Notes: a model not told the origin generated them from the sequence alone. A stretch of DNA of 64,000 nt from Dipteris shenzhenensis (GCA_047967505.1 CM106538.1); one strand, 5' to 3'. Positions 32,133 through 44,884 are shown, numbered from the stretch's first letter. Program-made: numbers and translations.

Positions 32133-32980
32133 TGCCTTGGAAATCTGAAACCCAATAGTGACAAGATACTGTCCTATCTTGTCAGACCATGGTCTGGGTG
32201 CTTGCTTCAAGCTATAGAAGGCTTTCTTCAACCTGCAAACAAACTCAGGATGAACAGCATGCACATAACCTAGTGGCTGCTCCATATAGAGCTCTTCTTG
32301 CAAATCACCATGCAAGAAGGCATTCTTTACATCCATCTGATGTAAAGACCATCCCTTTGATGCAACCATAGCAATGACTGCTCTTACAGTTGCCATCCTT
32401 GCAACCGAACTGAATGTTTCTTCATAATCAATGCCATATGTCTGTGCATACCCCTTGACAACTAATCTTGCCTTGTATCTATTCACAGAACCATCTGCAT
32501 TGTGCTTCACCTTATAAACCCACTTGCAGCCAATTGCATTCTTGTCTTTAGGCAAAGGCACCATTTCCCATGTAGCATTTGTCTCGAAGGCATCCATTTA
32601 TTCATCCATGGCTTTCTCCCATTTTTCTTTTCCCATGGCTTGCTCAAAAGAAGTGGGTTCTGGTTCATGTATCACTTTGACCATATAGGCATAGTGAATG
32701 GCTGTAAATCCATCATATTTCAGCATATCCACAGGATACTTAACTCTGGTAGACCTATGCAAAATAGGCTCACTACCAAGTGCTCTCAAAACATCCCTTG
32801 TGTTCCTTACTCCAGGTGTAACAATAGAAGGAATACCCAACTCATCATGAAGGCTCTGTTTTGAGCCACTGGATTCACCATCCACATAAGAGCGAGCTGC
32901 ATTCACATCAAACATGGGCTGATCTACTTTCTCTTTTCCTTTTTGTGATACTTGCATACCACTATCTGCATTGCTAGGTC
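32133..32980 (-). mobile_element. Older Copia element, 5' part (RT start)
   Basis: Minus-strand continuation of the element at 23823-24846. Frames carry the linker between integrase and RT (ILHRSTRVKYPVDML, EPTSFEQAMGKEKWEKAMDE) with one stop, then the RT N-terminus: GCKWVYKVKHNADGSVNRYK, ARLVVKGYAQTYGIDYEETF, MDVKNAFLHGDLQEELYMEQ, SLKQAPRPW. Gag, protease and integrase are missing: it is cut at about 32980, next to a LINE end. Confidence 0.88.
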
Positions 32981-32984
32981 ATAG

Positions 32985-34220
32985 GCTCAGGGTCACGATC
33001 ATGTCGAGGCCTCGTCTCGTGGGTGTCCATGTGATTTAACTATAAAAACTCCGTGATAGAACTTTGAGAGGGATCAGCCAAGGAAGAAGTCTACTCCCAC
33101 CTCTGTGCTCAAAGTGTTCTCTTGCAGAGTCTAAGTGCCTCATGAATGAAACTTGCCAAACATCGCTGGTCTAGGTAGGAGATGAATCGAGCCCAAAACC
33201 CCATAGCTATCTCTGAAGAGGCAGTAGAAACGGTCGTGGATCTCATAGTAAACAGGACACCTAAAGATGAAGTGCTCCTTTGTCTCAACCTCTTGCATGT
33301 CACGCAAAGTGCATATGTGCCTCTCCTTGGGTAGTCACTTTGGTCTGCTGCTCTTGATACGAAGTCTATGTGAAGAGACCCAAAACTGACCAAGAGAGAT
33401 CCTCAGTGAGTGGGGTAAATAAATATGAGTGTACCCTAGTGGGTCAATGAAACCTTCCCCTGTGATATGCAAGAAGTGATCTCTGTAGAAGCCCAGCTTC
33501 ACTGGAAAATCACTCAGGCCAGCGATGTCCGAAATCTGTGTAGCTGTAATAGATCACAATGGATAACCTAGTTGACCTCGTGTGATAGGAGGGGAGGAAA
33601 CAGAGCATCCATGCTGTACTGGAATGGGGGTAGTCTGTCCATGTGGAGCCCCAGTCCCTAGAACCATCTCTGTGTGCATGCATACTAGCACCTTTGGTCT
33701 CCTCCTATTGTAAGTGCCATAGAAGAGGACAGTGCTAGCCAAGGTAGCATGCTACACCCAAAGGTGTAATCCCCATAGTCCTGACTCTCGGTACAGATAC
33801 GTGATGACCTGAAATGCAGCATCTAGTTGTAATGGGGTGACCCAAACTCAGATCGAATGATCTAGTGAGGAACAGATGGCTTACCATGGATCATTCGTGA
33901 TTACATGAGAACCTATAGCCGCTCCACCCTGGCCCACTCTATATCCAACAAGTCTGACCCCTAGCATGGACTGCCATACATCCCTGCTAGATGGACCAAG
34001 GAGTCAAAAAGCAACCCTTTGGTTCATGGATCCTAAAAGTGAGAGTAGAAGCACTGCCTCTCTAGTCTAGCCAATGAAGCATATCCTCTGCTCAAGCATG
34101 CCTGCATTGTGGGTCTCATAGTAAAGATGGGCCCAGAAAAGATGACCCCAAGATAAGTGTATGATGAAACTACCTCGACAGGTGACCCATCAAATGTGAA
34201 CTGCTCTTGGCGCATGACGC
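32985..34220 (-). mobile_element. LINE 3' part (end of RT and C-terminal zinc region)
   Basis: Reading the minus strand down from 34220: FTFDGSPVEVVSSYTYLGV, LARLERQCFYSHF, GLLFDSLV, DLLDIEWARVERL, YGTYNRRRPKVLVCMHTEM, and then a cysteine-histidine region with ETKEHFIFRCPVYYEIHDRF near 33200-33290. 'SYxYLGV' and 'C-P-x-Y' patterns mark the RT thumb and the C-terminal zinc domain of plant non-LTR elements. Many stops are present. The catalytic palm is absent (5'-truncated, as is common for LINEs). No poly(A) tail is visible at the 32985 end. Confidence 0.75.
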
Positions 34221-34445
34221 CTCCACCTCCCCTTTGTCTCCTTCCTCGCCTCCCCCTTTGCCTCCATCTTGCCCTCTCTCTGCCTCCATCCCTGACTCCC
34301 CCTCTACCTCCTTCCCCTCCACTTCCTCCCCCTCCTCCCCCTTCTCTGCTCCTTCTCTCTGCCTCCTTGCCCCCCTCCCGCAACTCTCTTTCCTTGCCTT
34401 CCTCTCCCTGTTCCCCCTCCTCTCTCCTCCTGCTTTCTTTTCAAA
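34205..34445 (+). repeat. Pyrimidine-rich tract
   Basis: About 240 bp composed almost only of C and T on the plus strand with short cctcc/cttcc units. It produces Pro/Ser-rich and Arg/Glu/Gly-rich open frames that I treat as artefacts. It lies between the two oppositely oriented LINEs. A similar tract lies at 35870-36060. Confidence 0.8.
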
Positions 34446-34946
34446 GGACCTCATTGCAGCCCTTTAGGCCTTTCTCGTCTACTCACATTGATGCTCGGGT
34501 CTTGGGTGTGTTCGGGTTCGGGTCGCAGGGGGTTCTTCGAGGTGTTTTTTTTTTCAAGGGCTCTCCCTAGCCTTTCTTGGGGGTGAGGCAGCTTCCCTAC
34601 ACACCTTCTAGGTGGCTTTTATTTTCCTTTTCCCCTTCTTTTGCAGGGGGAGTTTTTATGCTTGTTTGGAGAAAGAAAATCTTGGTGGTGACCCTTGGTT
34701 TGGCCAGAGGGGCTCTATGGTAGCACCGTCGAATCCCATAGCCGTTAAGGTTATCCTTTGTCGGCAAGCAATAGGTGCAACATGCAGTCTAGTCACTTCA
34801 GTACAAGGCATTTATGGGCCTCACTTCCACAAGGAGACATGTAGGAGTGGATCCAGTGAGCTCGGTACTAGAAGGCGACCACATCCAAGAGATCACCATC
34901 TATGGAAGAGGCTTCTTCCTCATCTAGTTGAGCTCTATTGCTACCG

Positions 34947-35330
34947 CCTTGACACTTGTGGAGCAGTATCCCATCCTCCTTGGCCTGCATCTGGTGTATC
35001 TTTTCCCTTGGTACCACGGCTTTACAGTGGAGGACATGGACATGACACACCATATTCCTTGACTCTTGGTGAAGCTTCACTTCCTAGGGCTCCCAAAGGA
35101 ATACAAAGCATCCTCTCCTCATTGGTAGAGCGTTTGGCATGGTGTTGGAGTCCCTACTAGATTTGGCAGCATCAGTGGTAGCAGACGACAAGGTCCCTAG
35201 GATCAGATTGGTGGTTGAGAGCCCAAAGTCCCTCCCAGAGTTGATCCTCCTCAAGACCATTGAGGGGTGTACACTTCAACGAAGAGTGGAGATCGCTCGT
35301 TTGCTAGGTGAGTGTCTTTGTTTCAGGTAG
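34947..35330 (+). pseudogene. LINE ORF1 gag-like relic
   Basis: In shifted frames the sequence codes an ORF1-like pattern: IWCIFSLGTTALQWRTW, PRAPKGIQ-like and IGRAFGMVLESLLDLAASV, then PRIRLVVESPKSLPE. The zinc knuckles that normally follow are not readable. Low conservation makes this tentative. Confidence 0.45.
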
Positions 35331-35867
35331 ATGGGACGTTTAGCACAAAATTGTCCTTGTGGTTAGGGATGGGGGCTCCTCTCCCTCCACCCCCGCAAGA
35401 TAGGCAGAATTAGGAGGCTAGGGCCTAGCACCTCCTCAGACAGGAGCAATAGGAGTCTCAGACCCCCTAGGTGACACTTTTATAGGCAGAGTGGACTCAT
35501 GTGGGCAAAAAGAGAAAGAAACAAAGCAAATCGGCTCTCAAGCACAACAAGAAATGGGCTAGACATAGGGAGAGAGAGAGAGAGTAGGTCCAGAGGTACC
35601 ACAAGAAACAGGCTAGACACGTGGAGGAGCAGCTCTAGGATTCCTTGGTTGGGGACCCCTCTTCCCCAGTGGTAGGGGCCACTGTTCAGCCAGGTGACCC
35701 TCCCTTAGTGGAGGTCTAACTACCACAGTCACCCTTGCATCAGTAGTGTGCCTTAGAAGCTTCTGACATTGAGATGGAAGAAACTATGGAGGGTAGCCCA
35801 TCAGCAAGCAGCAATGGAGGAGGAGGGGATCTAGAGCCCCAGTGCGCTTGATCAGTAGGGTGGGCTT

Positions 35868-36060
35868 GTGATTGTCCCTATTCCTCCTCTCCCTCGCCCT
35901 CTCCCTCTCCACGCCCTCCCCCTCCTTCCGAGCTCCCCCCATCCCTTCCTTCCCCCCTTGCCCCTCTTGCTATGGTCATTGTCACCATTATCCCCCTCCC
36001 TCTACCCCCCCTCCCCCTTTGTAGTGGCTTCTTTAGCCTCCCCCCCCTCCCACCCCCCTA
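35868..36060 (+). repeat. Second C/T-rich tract
   Basis: About 190 bp of C-rich sequence (cctcc, cccct runs), similar in make-up to the tract at 34205-34445. Inside the plus-strand LINE region. Confidence 0.7.
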
Positions 36061-37109
36061 TTGGACCTACCTCGGCTCCCTTGCCAGTAGGCAAGGCCAC
36101 GATCGCTGCCCCTTCCACTTGCTCGTCTTAGCATCCTTTCACCCCCCCTTCTCAGTCTTCCCATTTGAGGTGGATATAGAGGGATGGGGATTGTCCTCCT
36201 AGTCAGCTCCCAAACTCTAGCATGGGCGCCCTCTTCTGAGGGACTTTTGGAGATTAGGGCCCTAGAATTACTTAGAGATCTCAGATTCTTACCCTTTGTC
36301 ACTGGAGGTGACAGTCATGATCTTGTAGCCTTGGAAAGGGGGTTTGCTCAGCATAGTGGACTCCCAGACACATCTAGTTTGGCGATTCAAGTTCATCTCC
36401 ACAGGGTTCGAGAAGTGGATGCTAGCGGTATTTGATGCTATGATGGGGGATCAGATTCAAGCATGATGGAAAATTGGATGGGTCCACAGGGACTAGATCT
36501 TTGGCACACCCATGGTGCTAAAGTAAATTTTCAATTGAGCTTCATGTGGGAGAAGCCGGGATGGGCTATAGGGGTTGTCAGATTGCCACTTGAGCCAAGG
36601 ATTGATTAGGCACACTACTGGCCACTCTAGGAGTGTGCTGAGATGTTCAAACTGGACGTCTCCATCATGTTGCAATGGGCACAAAAGATATCCATGGAGC
36701 TCTAGTCGAGATGCTTATCGGTGGATGGATGGGCAAGGACTTTTCTCTCTCTCGCTCAGTCCACTAGGGCTGTCCCCTAGCTCCCTTTCTTTTCCTTTTG
36801 TGGCGGAGGCATTGGGCTACTACTTGAGATATAGTTGGTGGGCCTCATGAGGTTGAGGCACCCAATCAGACAAGAGGAGGAGCTATTAGATTCCAAGTTT
36901 TTGGATGTCACAACCTTGTATGTAAAGGGCACTAAAATGAGCTTAAAGAGTGTTACAAGAATTGGAATTATCCCATTAATTTAATCCTTCAATATTTAGT
37001 TTAGTGAGATCCAGCATTTTTGTCACGCAATTGATGCATGTGTGCTCGCTGTTTCGTAGTGATGCATGTGTGCTCCTACATGGTTGGATATACGACTGTG
37101 GTTGTATGA

Positions 37110-37245
37110 GTGTGTAGCATTTTGTGCACCACTTATATGATGATGGTATGTGTAGCATGTGTGCACCATCCGTACGATTTTATTCATGTGTAGCATCAAG
37201 TGCACCATGAGATGGTATGTGTCGCATGTGTGCACCATTCATATG
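37110..37245 (+). repeat. Short imperfect tandem repeats
   Basis: The pair TGTGTAGCAT ... TGTGCACCA(T/C) recurs four times (about 37112, 37149, 37190 and 37218) with 28-41 bp spacing. No gene. Confidence 0.65.
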
Positions 37246-37775
37246 TGATTTATTGATTTCACGTTGCTATAATACTGAAAGGTTGATTGATTGTGGTGAT
37301 TAATTCCAAGGTTATCTTATGTTTGAAATATCTCATTACTATTGATCGTGTGAATCCAGGGGAAGAGTAATTGATCGGGCGATGGCATCTGGCGAGCATG
37401 ATCTGCCACATTTTGGGCACGTAGGTGCAACTCCAGTGATGTGGGGATGAATAAGGCTTATACCTAATTTTTGATATTACAAACGCTTATGTACATATTT
37501 GAATTTTGGAATATTAGTTGCTTGGATAAGTGTATAAACTAAAGTTAGAAAAAGCTTTATTTTTAGAAAAAAAAGCCAGCTATTATAGAAGGTGGATGGG
37601 CTTTTTGTAAAAGGGTGCATGGAGGAAAGCACAGAGGCTTTTGTATGATTTTTTCTCGGAAGCTTTTTGAAGAAATATACATAAATTCATAGGAGGTGGA
37701 ATGAGAGCACCACTCCTATGGGGGGAGATTGTACCCAGCACGCTTGTTCTGTCTCTTTCATTTGTGAGTTTGGAG

Positions 37776-38420
37776 AGTTTGTGCGCATTTTCAAAGAGTG
37801 TTGCTGTGTTTTTCAAGGATTTACAGGTTCCGTGAGTGTTTCCCATTGCAAAGAGAGTTTGGGGAGCTCTGGCTATTTATTGTGAGGCCTCGGGTGCACC
37901 GATCAATTGGAAAAAATCCATCGGTTTCTTCACAAGACCTGAGAAGACACAGGAGATTCGAGAGTGGGGTAGAGCCTTTGGCTTTCGCTGGATACCATGG
38001 GGCCAGACAGAGAGATACCTCAAGTGCCAAGTGGGGTATTGATACTATAGCAAAGCAGTAGATCGCCCTGGTTCTTGAGAGTGTTTGGCACAAGCTTCTC
38101 TACTAGAGCTCCAATAAACTCTCCCTAGCAGGATGTGCCTTAGTAGCAAACCCAGTCGCCTGGTACATTGCCTCCTACTGGTGCTTTCATAGAGGGTGCA
38201 TTGGATAGCTCTGACGTTTGGTGTGAAATTTCCTTTGGGCAGGATCGGACGGCATGAGAAATACTAGAGCTCAGGTCACTTGACAGACGGTGATCATGGC
38301 ACGGGCACTGGGAGTTTGGGTATCATTGATCTAGAGATGTAGAGCAGAGCCCTCTTGGTGGGCAAGTTGATTGTGTGCAGCCTCACCCCTGGTGCAGGTC
38401 CTTGGATGCTCCTCTTACAC
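37776..38420 (+). pseudogene. LINE reverse transcriptase C-terminal relic
   Basis: Frames 37836-38042 and following carry AIYCEASGAPINWKKS, then REWGRAFGFRWIPWG, TERYLKCQVGY, LALVLESVWHKLLY-like, NKLSLAG and FLWAGSDGM. These match the region after the RT catalytic core in plant L1-type elements. Stops interrupt it every 10-40 codons. Confidence 0.7.
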
Positions 38421-39850
38421 TAGAAGCACCTCTTAGAATGAGGGCTTCTCAGGAACACCCCACGCATGGGGGGGGGCAATGGTAGCAATCACACAAATGG
38501 ACCTTCTCAAAGGCCCCCCTTATGGGGAAGAGTTCCCGCATGATGAGGAGCCTACATAGGGTCTAGCAGAGATTAGCAGGTGGGCTCATCCGAGCTTATC
38601 CTTGTTTAGAGAGTTGTTCATGAGTCAGCCCCTCATTTAGCACCTGGAGATTAGGGATCAGGATGGATGTATGTTTGGACATCAGACATTGGATGAGCAT
38701 AGTGGGATAGCGGCTTGGCTTGCTCCTTATGTGGCAGATGGAGTAGATTACCCATGGAGATAGAGGCGAGGCTTGGAGCCATAGTGCATATGCAAGGGGT
38801 AGTGAAGCAGATGAGGGAGATTGTTGACCTCGCCATCCCTGAGCCTTAGTGAGAGGGACTCCGCATGTGGATGGACAATAGTTGGTTGGGTTAGTTTCCT
38901 TGGACCGGGGTCCCCTTGAGGATCATGATCTAGTGAGGTAAAAAGTATCCCGACTTCTTCCGTGTAGGATCTAGAGGTATGGTTTAAGCACTCAGACTGA
39001 GAGAGACCAAGAGATGGATGGGAGTTTGGATGGGATTCATTGGCAGATGATCCGTATTGTGGACCTATTGGGGAAGAAGTGGCACATCGATCCCCCTAGT
39101 ATTCTAGAGCAGAATGCCCCCAGATGGAGCCTTTGGATTTAGGAAGGTAGGCCCATGAGGGAGGTCTAATGGGATCTGAGAGAGTGGTTTTGGCCTTCCA
39201 GGGTAGGTGGATGAGGTGCCATACCACACAAATTGGCAAGAGGATTTAGATGGACTCTTCGACATGGACCCCTTCAAGGGAACGGCATTGGGTGGCCTTG
39301 AGGGTGCCCCAAGAGATCCGTTCAAGGTTTTAGATACACCTATGGTCTAATTTGCAGTTGAGGAAGATCTCCTACTTCTTCTTGTTCGCCGCCCACATAG
39401 GCTTGCTGATAGGTCCTTGGTTGGAGCAGATACGGGTGGAGGGGAATTGTCATTGTGGTTGCTTTGTTGGAGTTCTGGAGTTATGACTCGCTTGTAGAGC
39501 CTTCGGAGGGACTACACTACGGGATGGTAGCCTAGTTGATTGAGGGAGGTCACATGTTCATTCCCTTATGGAGGATAGCATGTGGGAGGTAGTAGCTAGT
39601 GTTACGGCGTGGAACATTTGGGTTGCTCTTTCTGTAGTTTGGTGATGGGTGAGCATCCAGTTCCACCCTTGTCTATCTTGGTTGCCATCTGGTAGGATAT
39701 CATCTACACCCTGCACGCCACCTGGGAGCGTGAGATCCTAGGCTCTAGGGTGACTGTTGTGAGGCATGCACATTTTTGCAAGGCTTGGCCTACATGAGTT
39801 TTCTACATATTTACTCCGTGAGGGATTTTCTAGTTGTATAGTCCCCCCAC

Positions 39851-41525
39851 CTGGATGTTAGCCCTTGTACCAAAGATTACCTAGCCAATGAGCTTGGTTT
39901 CTCTTCTTCTTTTGACCTTATCGATTTTTTCCATACTTAGTGCCTTCAGGGTTGCTGCCTTGTATGAAGTTTTTCAAGCATTAATAGAACGTTCCTTTCT
40001 TTGCGAAGAAAAATTTCTTGAAGAAGTATGGCCTTCCCTTGATGTAGATGACCTTGGGTTTACTCACAATGACTTTAGGCCAAAGGATCAGGAGATACTT
40101 ATCCACTTTTTGAGTTTCTCTAACCCTAGTTACTAGAGTACTTTCTAATGCTATGGAACTCATATTATGCATAATGTGTGACCATGCATCAACCACTTTA
40201 TTATTATTCAATCTTTGGTGCCCATTTTCCATATGGAATGACTCTCGAACACTTTTGTGGGTTTGCATTGCTAAGGATTGGATTGTAACATTCTAGTATT
40301 AGATCTTGTGCTGATGGTGCGATGAGATGAGTGACATAGATTATGCATAGTCAATCGCTTGTTTGTCAATATGAAAATAGGTAGTTGATGTAGAGATCAC
40401 TCAATGAGCTTGTGAGTGCAAGGTGTTAGATGTGGCTATATCTTTTGAGTAACTCCATCTTGGTCTATCAAAGGTTTCATAAAATAGTTCTAACATAGGA
40501 TATGGTTGGAAAAAGGATAGATGGCTAGTTTGTGGCATTTACAGCTTTGTGAATGTGGAGTGGCTTCCCTAGTATAGGGAAAAACAAACTTGGTTTTATT
40601 ATAGCAAGATTTTTTAGAAATTAATAAAAGAAAACAAACAAACCAACATTAAAAGGTCAAAACCTTGTACATATGGAAGGGAATGACCACCTGGAAATGG
40701 AAGTAGAAGATGGCACTTCTCCTCTTAACCTCGTAGTATTGGGAGCTCCGTTGATATAGCAAGTCCATGGCACATGAACTCTGGTGCTTCTTGAATGTTA
40801 GGATCATGAATTTAGAGGAGGCCCTATAATAGCTGATGGTGCAACAATTGCATGCCAAAGAGGGAAATGATGAATTACGTACAACTAAACATACTCTGAT
40901 TTTGGTAGACGATCTAGAGAAGACAAAAGGAAAGGAATAACTATGGAACTTGAGTTTAGTGTTTATACAATGGGAAAGGCTAAATTAAAGTGGCCTAGTA
41001 TAATAAACTATAGGCCACTTTGATATTTAGATAGGATGGTGGATAGAAACTTGGATATCATTAAGGGATGGCTTCATAAGTGGGATGAGGTGTTTGCCTA
41101 TGTAACATTTATAATGATCTAATGATGATTTGAGAAGCCATGCACACTTTCAAGGAAGCTAGAGATAGGTAGTGGATGACACAACAACATGATAATGTGG
41201 CTTCAATTACTTGGGAAGCTTTAAACTTGCATTTTGGAAATAGTTTTTTATCTCCTCATGAAGTCTCTAGAGTGTGGAGGAGTATTGGCACCTCAAGAAA
41301 ATAAATTTATCAGCAATGGAACATATTGGTAAAGTTTAAAAGATTATGATGAAAATCTTTGATCCTTTACTATAGTTTGTCCAAGTCAAAGATTCTATAT
41401 TTGGCTTGAATGATAGGATTAAAATGAAAGTTAGGGGAAGTATGTCAAATGGTGGATGGCATAATATCCTGTATGAAAATTTAACCCGTTAGCATAAGAA
41501 GTACATGATTAAAAGAAAGCTGATT
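39851..41525. other. No recognisable gene
   Basis: An 82-codon frame at 39888-40136 has a hydrophobic start but no domain I recognise. The rest is AT-rich. A gag-like pattern near 41120-41260 is too weak to call. Confidence 0.35.
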
Positions 41526-42300
41526 TAGTAGCCCAAGGAAGTTGGCCCGTGTTTCAGATGGATGTAAAATCTACCTTTCTAAATGGATATCTCAAGGAGA
41601 AGGTATATGTGGAATAACCACCAGGTTTTGTGATCCTGGTTCAGAAGGTAAAGTCTATAAACTAAAGAAGGCACTTTATGGGCTGAAACAAGCCCCACGA
41701 GCGTGGTACCAGTGGATTGATGCCTACTTTCTGCAAAATGGGTTCAGGAGGATCCCATCTGATGCAAATTTGTATATCTTTAGAGAAGGAGGCAAGTGTA
41801 TGATTGTGGTCCTTTATGTGGACGACCATGTCATAACAAGGAACCATGAAGAAAAGATCTCGCACACAAAGCAATTGCTAGGAAGAGAGTTTGAAATGAT
41901 AGATGCATTTTTGTTTGGGGATTGAAGTTTGGCAAGAGCCAAAACAAATCTTCATCTCATAGCTGAAGTATGTTGGAGAGATACTGAAGGCATTTGGCAT
42001 GGCTGAGTGCAGTTGGCACCCCTATGGAGGTTGACATGAAGTTCTCAAATGAGGATTCATCACCACTAGTGGACAAAGCGAAGTACAGAAGGCTTGTGGG
42101 CAACCTGATTTACTTGTGCAACACACGAACGGACATTAGCTTTGTGACCGGTGTTCTAGGCAGGTTTTCCAATAAGCCTCGGGAGAACCATTGGAGGGCA
42201 GGGATGCGGGTGTTGAAATACATCAAAGGCACACTTGATTATGGCATGGGCCTATACCAAGGGCAACATCTTGACCGGATTCTGTGACTCGGATTGGGTA
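41526..42300 (+). mobile_element. Copia reverse transcriptase/RNase H fragment
   Basis: Frames carry QMDVKSTFLNGYLKEKVYVE, then SEGKVYKLKKALYGLKQAPR, AWYQWIDAYFLQNGFRR, LYVDDHVIT (active site), LLGREFEM, and then GTPMEVDMKFSNED, YRRLVGNLIYLCNTRTDI, HWRAGMRVLKYIKGTLDYGM. It begins in the middle of RT and ends at the start of RNase H (DSDWVGD near 42285-42305). Frameshifts occur near 41640 and 41925. No LTRs or gag were found. Confidence 0.88.
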
Positions 42301-43059
42301 GGAGACGTGGATAGCAAGATGTTCCATAGGGACCAAAAATCTGCACATAATTTACCAAGACTTGTCTAAATATGAGTATATTCTACCTATCTACACATGC
42401 AGGGTTTATAGCACTCAAGACAGATGCTTTCATTGCATATGTATGCCTCATGGGTAGTCCTTCCCTCAAGGTTATTGCTAGTTTGTTGTTGCCATTGCTA
42501 CAAAGGCCATCACTATATTATTTGCAAAGCAAAATCCCCCACCCATGCAGCTGATGATCCCATCGCACCAGCAAAAAGAATTGTCGGAAGATGACAGGGC
42601 CTATCTCACATCCAACTTCCCATATCTAACCACTCTCTCTGCCAACCTCACTTACCCTTGCTGCTACCACCCTCTTAACCTTCACCGAGCTCCATCCTAA
42701 CATCTATTCCCTCCATCGTCTCTTTGCTCATGCCTCTCACCATTTTCAACTAGCCCAATAGTCACAAACTTATGAGCCCCTCACACCTATCTTCTTGCTA
42801 ATCCTACCCTTGAGGATTACCAAGCTGCTCAAACCATTTGCCCAGTTCTTCCCCCCCTCCCCTCTACTCCCCCTTCCACAACTAACACTCTTCCATATTT
42901 CTCCCCCATGTCCCCAGATTCTCTCCCTGTCCCGTCATCACCTCCGACACTACCTATGCTTCCATGACACAGTATTTGATTTTGAATATCAGGATCTAAA
43001 TAATCCAATTTGTACTCCCATGGCAAGTTCTAATGATGGGTATGATTTTGATGAGATAG
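42301..43059. other. No recognisable gene
   Basis: C-rich with short frames near 42600-42960 and no known domain. Confidence 0.35.
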
Positions 43060-43528
43060 GGGCCAGCTAGACCCCAATTGGGGGTCCCAAGGGGGGCCAG
43101 TGGCCCCCTTAGTGGGGGTTCGAGGGCGAGAGCCCTCGAGGCAACGGTATAGAGAATATTCCCTAAATATTCCATGGACGACTAGTCGATTCCACCAACT
43201 TGGTTGACTGGTCGGCTCCACCGACTAGGTTGACTGGTCGGTTCCACCGACTACATTGATCCGACTATCACCCTCATAGCTATAAAGAGGCGACCTCCCC
43301 AATCCATTGTATTAGATCAGTTGAGATCAGATCAGAGATCTTCCAGCTAGTAGCTCTCCACCTAGTATGTCTAGATCGCCATCTAAGCTCCACTGTGGGA
43401 GCGCATGGGTGGACGGAGCCATCATCTGTATTACATCAGTATTGAAGGAAAATTTTTTCGTCTCTAGTTTCTTGTGTACTCTCTATTCTTTGTTCAGTTT
43501 CTGTTCTGCTACGCCGTGTAATTTAACA
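43060..43528 (+). repeat. LTR of the same family as 21469-21972, plus orientation
   Basis: Matches the reverse complement of 21469-21972 over about 470 bp. Shared marks are the palindrome GGGGGCCAGTGGCCCCC, repeated TTGACTGGTCGG(C/T)TCCACC blocks, TATA box GCTATAAAGAGGCG, and the end TTTAACA. The first 35 bp of the other copy are missing, so it is 5'-truncated. No primer site follows. Confidence 0.75.
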
Positions 43529-44884
43529 AGAGCAACCTTGAATACAAGAAGCAAATCGACACACGCTGTGAGATCTAGAGATTTCCAAGCAAGACATCTA
43601 CTACAAGAAGCCAAGCATTTGGCAACCCTACGAGGAGCCACGAGTAGCCCGACTACCAAGCATCAGTGGACGGATATGTACCTAATGTGACTTCATAAGC
43701 TCAGTCCTTCAATGTGACTTTAGAAGCTCCTCCATACACCAGCTACGTACCTAAGCTCATGCATACAGACTAGTGAGCCGACGTTCTACTTAGCCCAACG
43801 ACCTGTAGATCCAATGCCTATTTAGCAGTAGCCCGACTAAGGTGAGCTTCACCTACGGCTAAAGATGGGTGCACAAGCAACTACGCCCACTTGCATGCAA
43901 TGCTAACGAAACAAGCCCACCTTCCGATTGGCTCCTATGGACAGAATAGATCCCCTCTTATATGAGGAGCTTGTAAAGTTTTTGGAATTTGAGTGAGACT
44001 ACTATTAACACATACTCTAATAAGTTCCTCATAAAAATCTCTTTTTCTCTTGTGCCTCCAAAGCTGTGTGGAATTGAAGGAAGTCACTCTCTAAAAACCC
44101 ATAAAATATGTGCAAGCAAGCACATACATGTAGTTTCTAATTTAAAAATCCCCTCCATGCATGTAAATACTATAATTATATTAGATAAGTATTCTTTAAA
44201 CACCCTCCTACTCACAAATAGACTATAAAACCCCCAAATTAAAAAATCCCCTTCCATTAATGAACTAATTTGATACATGTTGTAATGCCTCAGGGTGAAA
44301 AATGATCTAGTGTGTTGCTCCTTTTAGTTTGTGGTGCTGCTGTTTAGCCTTTTCATGGCATCCCTACTTCAACATCCACAATTTTTGTCTTTCATGAGTT
44401 TCGAATGTGGGTTTTGTTTTAGGATTTTCCCCCATGTCTTGGTGATGCTTTGGAGTATCTTCCATGTTCCCTTGGAAAGTTGTTTCTTATCTTCCCAATG
44501 GCTAAAACCCCCCAAGGAGTTTGGATCCTATAGCACTAGGCCTAGGGCTTGCCAGGAGCTAGTGCATACATAGCAAGTTTGGTGCTACATCTATAAGAAA
44601 AGGGCTCCTTTTTTTGCAGCTTCCCTTCCAAAGTGTGTGACCAAACTCTCGCTATTGGATATGACATCCCTTCATTGAAAATGGTTGTACATGTGGATCA
44701 AGTTTTGCAAGTGGCTTTTATGGACACCAATGATGTGTTTGCATAGGCTAAGTGTGGCACCTTTTCTTACAAACGTTTTTCAACAAAGTCATCTTTTTTG
44801 AAAATTTGTACTAAGTTCGAGGGTGTGCAAAACTTCTTGTCTTGCCCCTTGCATACTCAGCATTCAATGCAATCAAAGTGTGGG
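43529..44884. other. No recognisable gene
   Basis: AT-rich with short frames. Nothing that I can assign. The right end is the break point of the minus-strand Copia. Confidence 0.35.

Larger units (their letters stand above)
34446..39850 (+). mobile_element. Degenerate plus-strand LINE
   Basis: A 5'-leader-like start is followed by an ORF1 relic (34600-35330; AASVVADDKVPRIRLVVESP, SLPELILLKTIEG resembles the gag-like domain that precedes zinc knuckles in plant LINE ORF1), a second C-rich tract (35870-36060), poorly readable sequence (36180-37700), and an RT C-terminal relic (37776-38400: SGAPINWKKSIGFF, WGRAFGFRWIPWGQTERYL, NKLSLAG, NFLWAGSDGMRNTRAQV). Weak fragments of the C-terminal region follow to about 39850. 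Endonuclease and RT catalytic motifs were not found. Its RT style resembles the minus-strand LINE to the left. Confidence 0.6.

Noticed and set aside
34033-34570. Gly/Arg-rich and Pro-rich proteins
   Set aside because: Low-complexity translation of the pyrimidine-rich tract; only the LINE part of the minus frame is real.
35868-36131. Pro/Leu-rich protein
   Set aside because: Low-complexity C/T-rich tract in a LINE relic.
37110-37245. CRISPR-like array
   Set aside because: Repeats are imperfect with unequal spacing in a plant nuclear setting; a short tandem repeat explains them.
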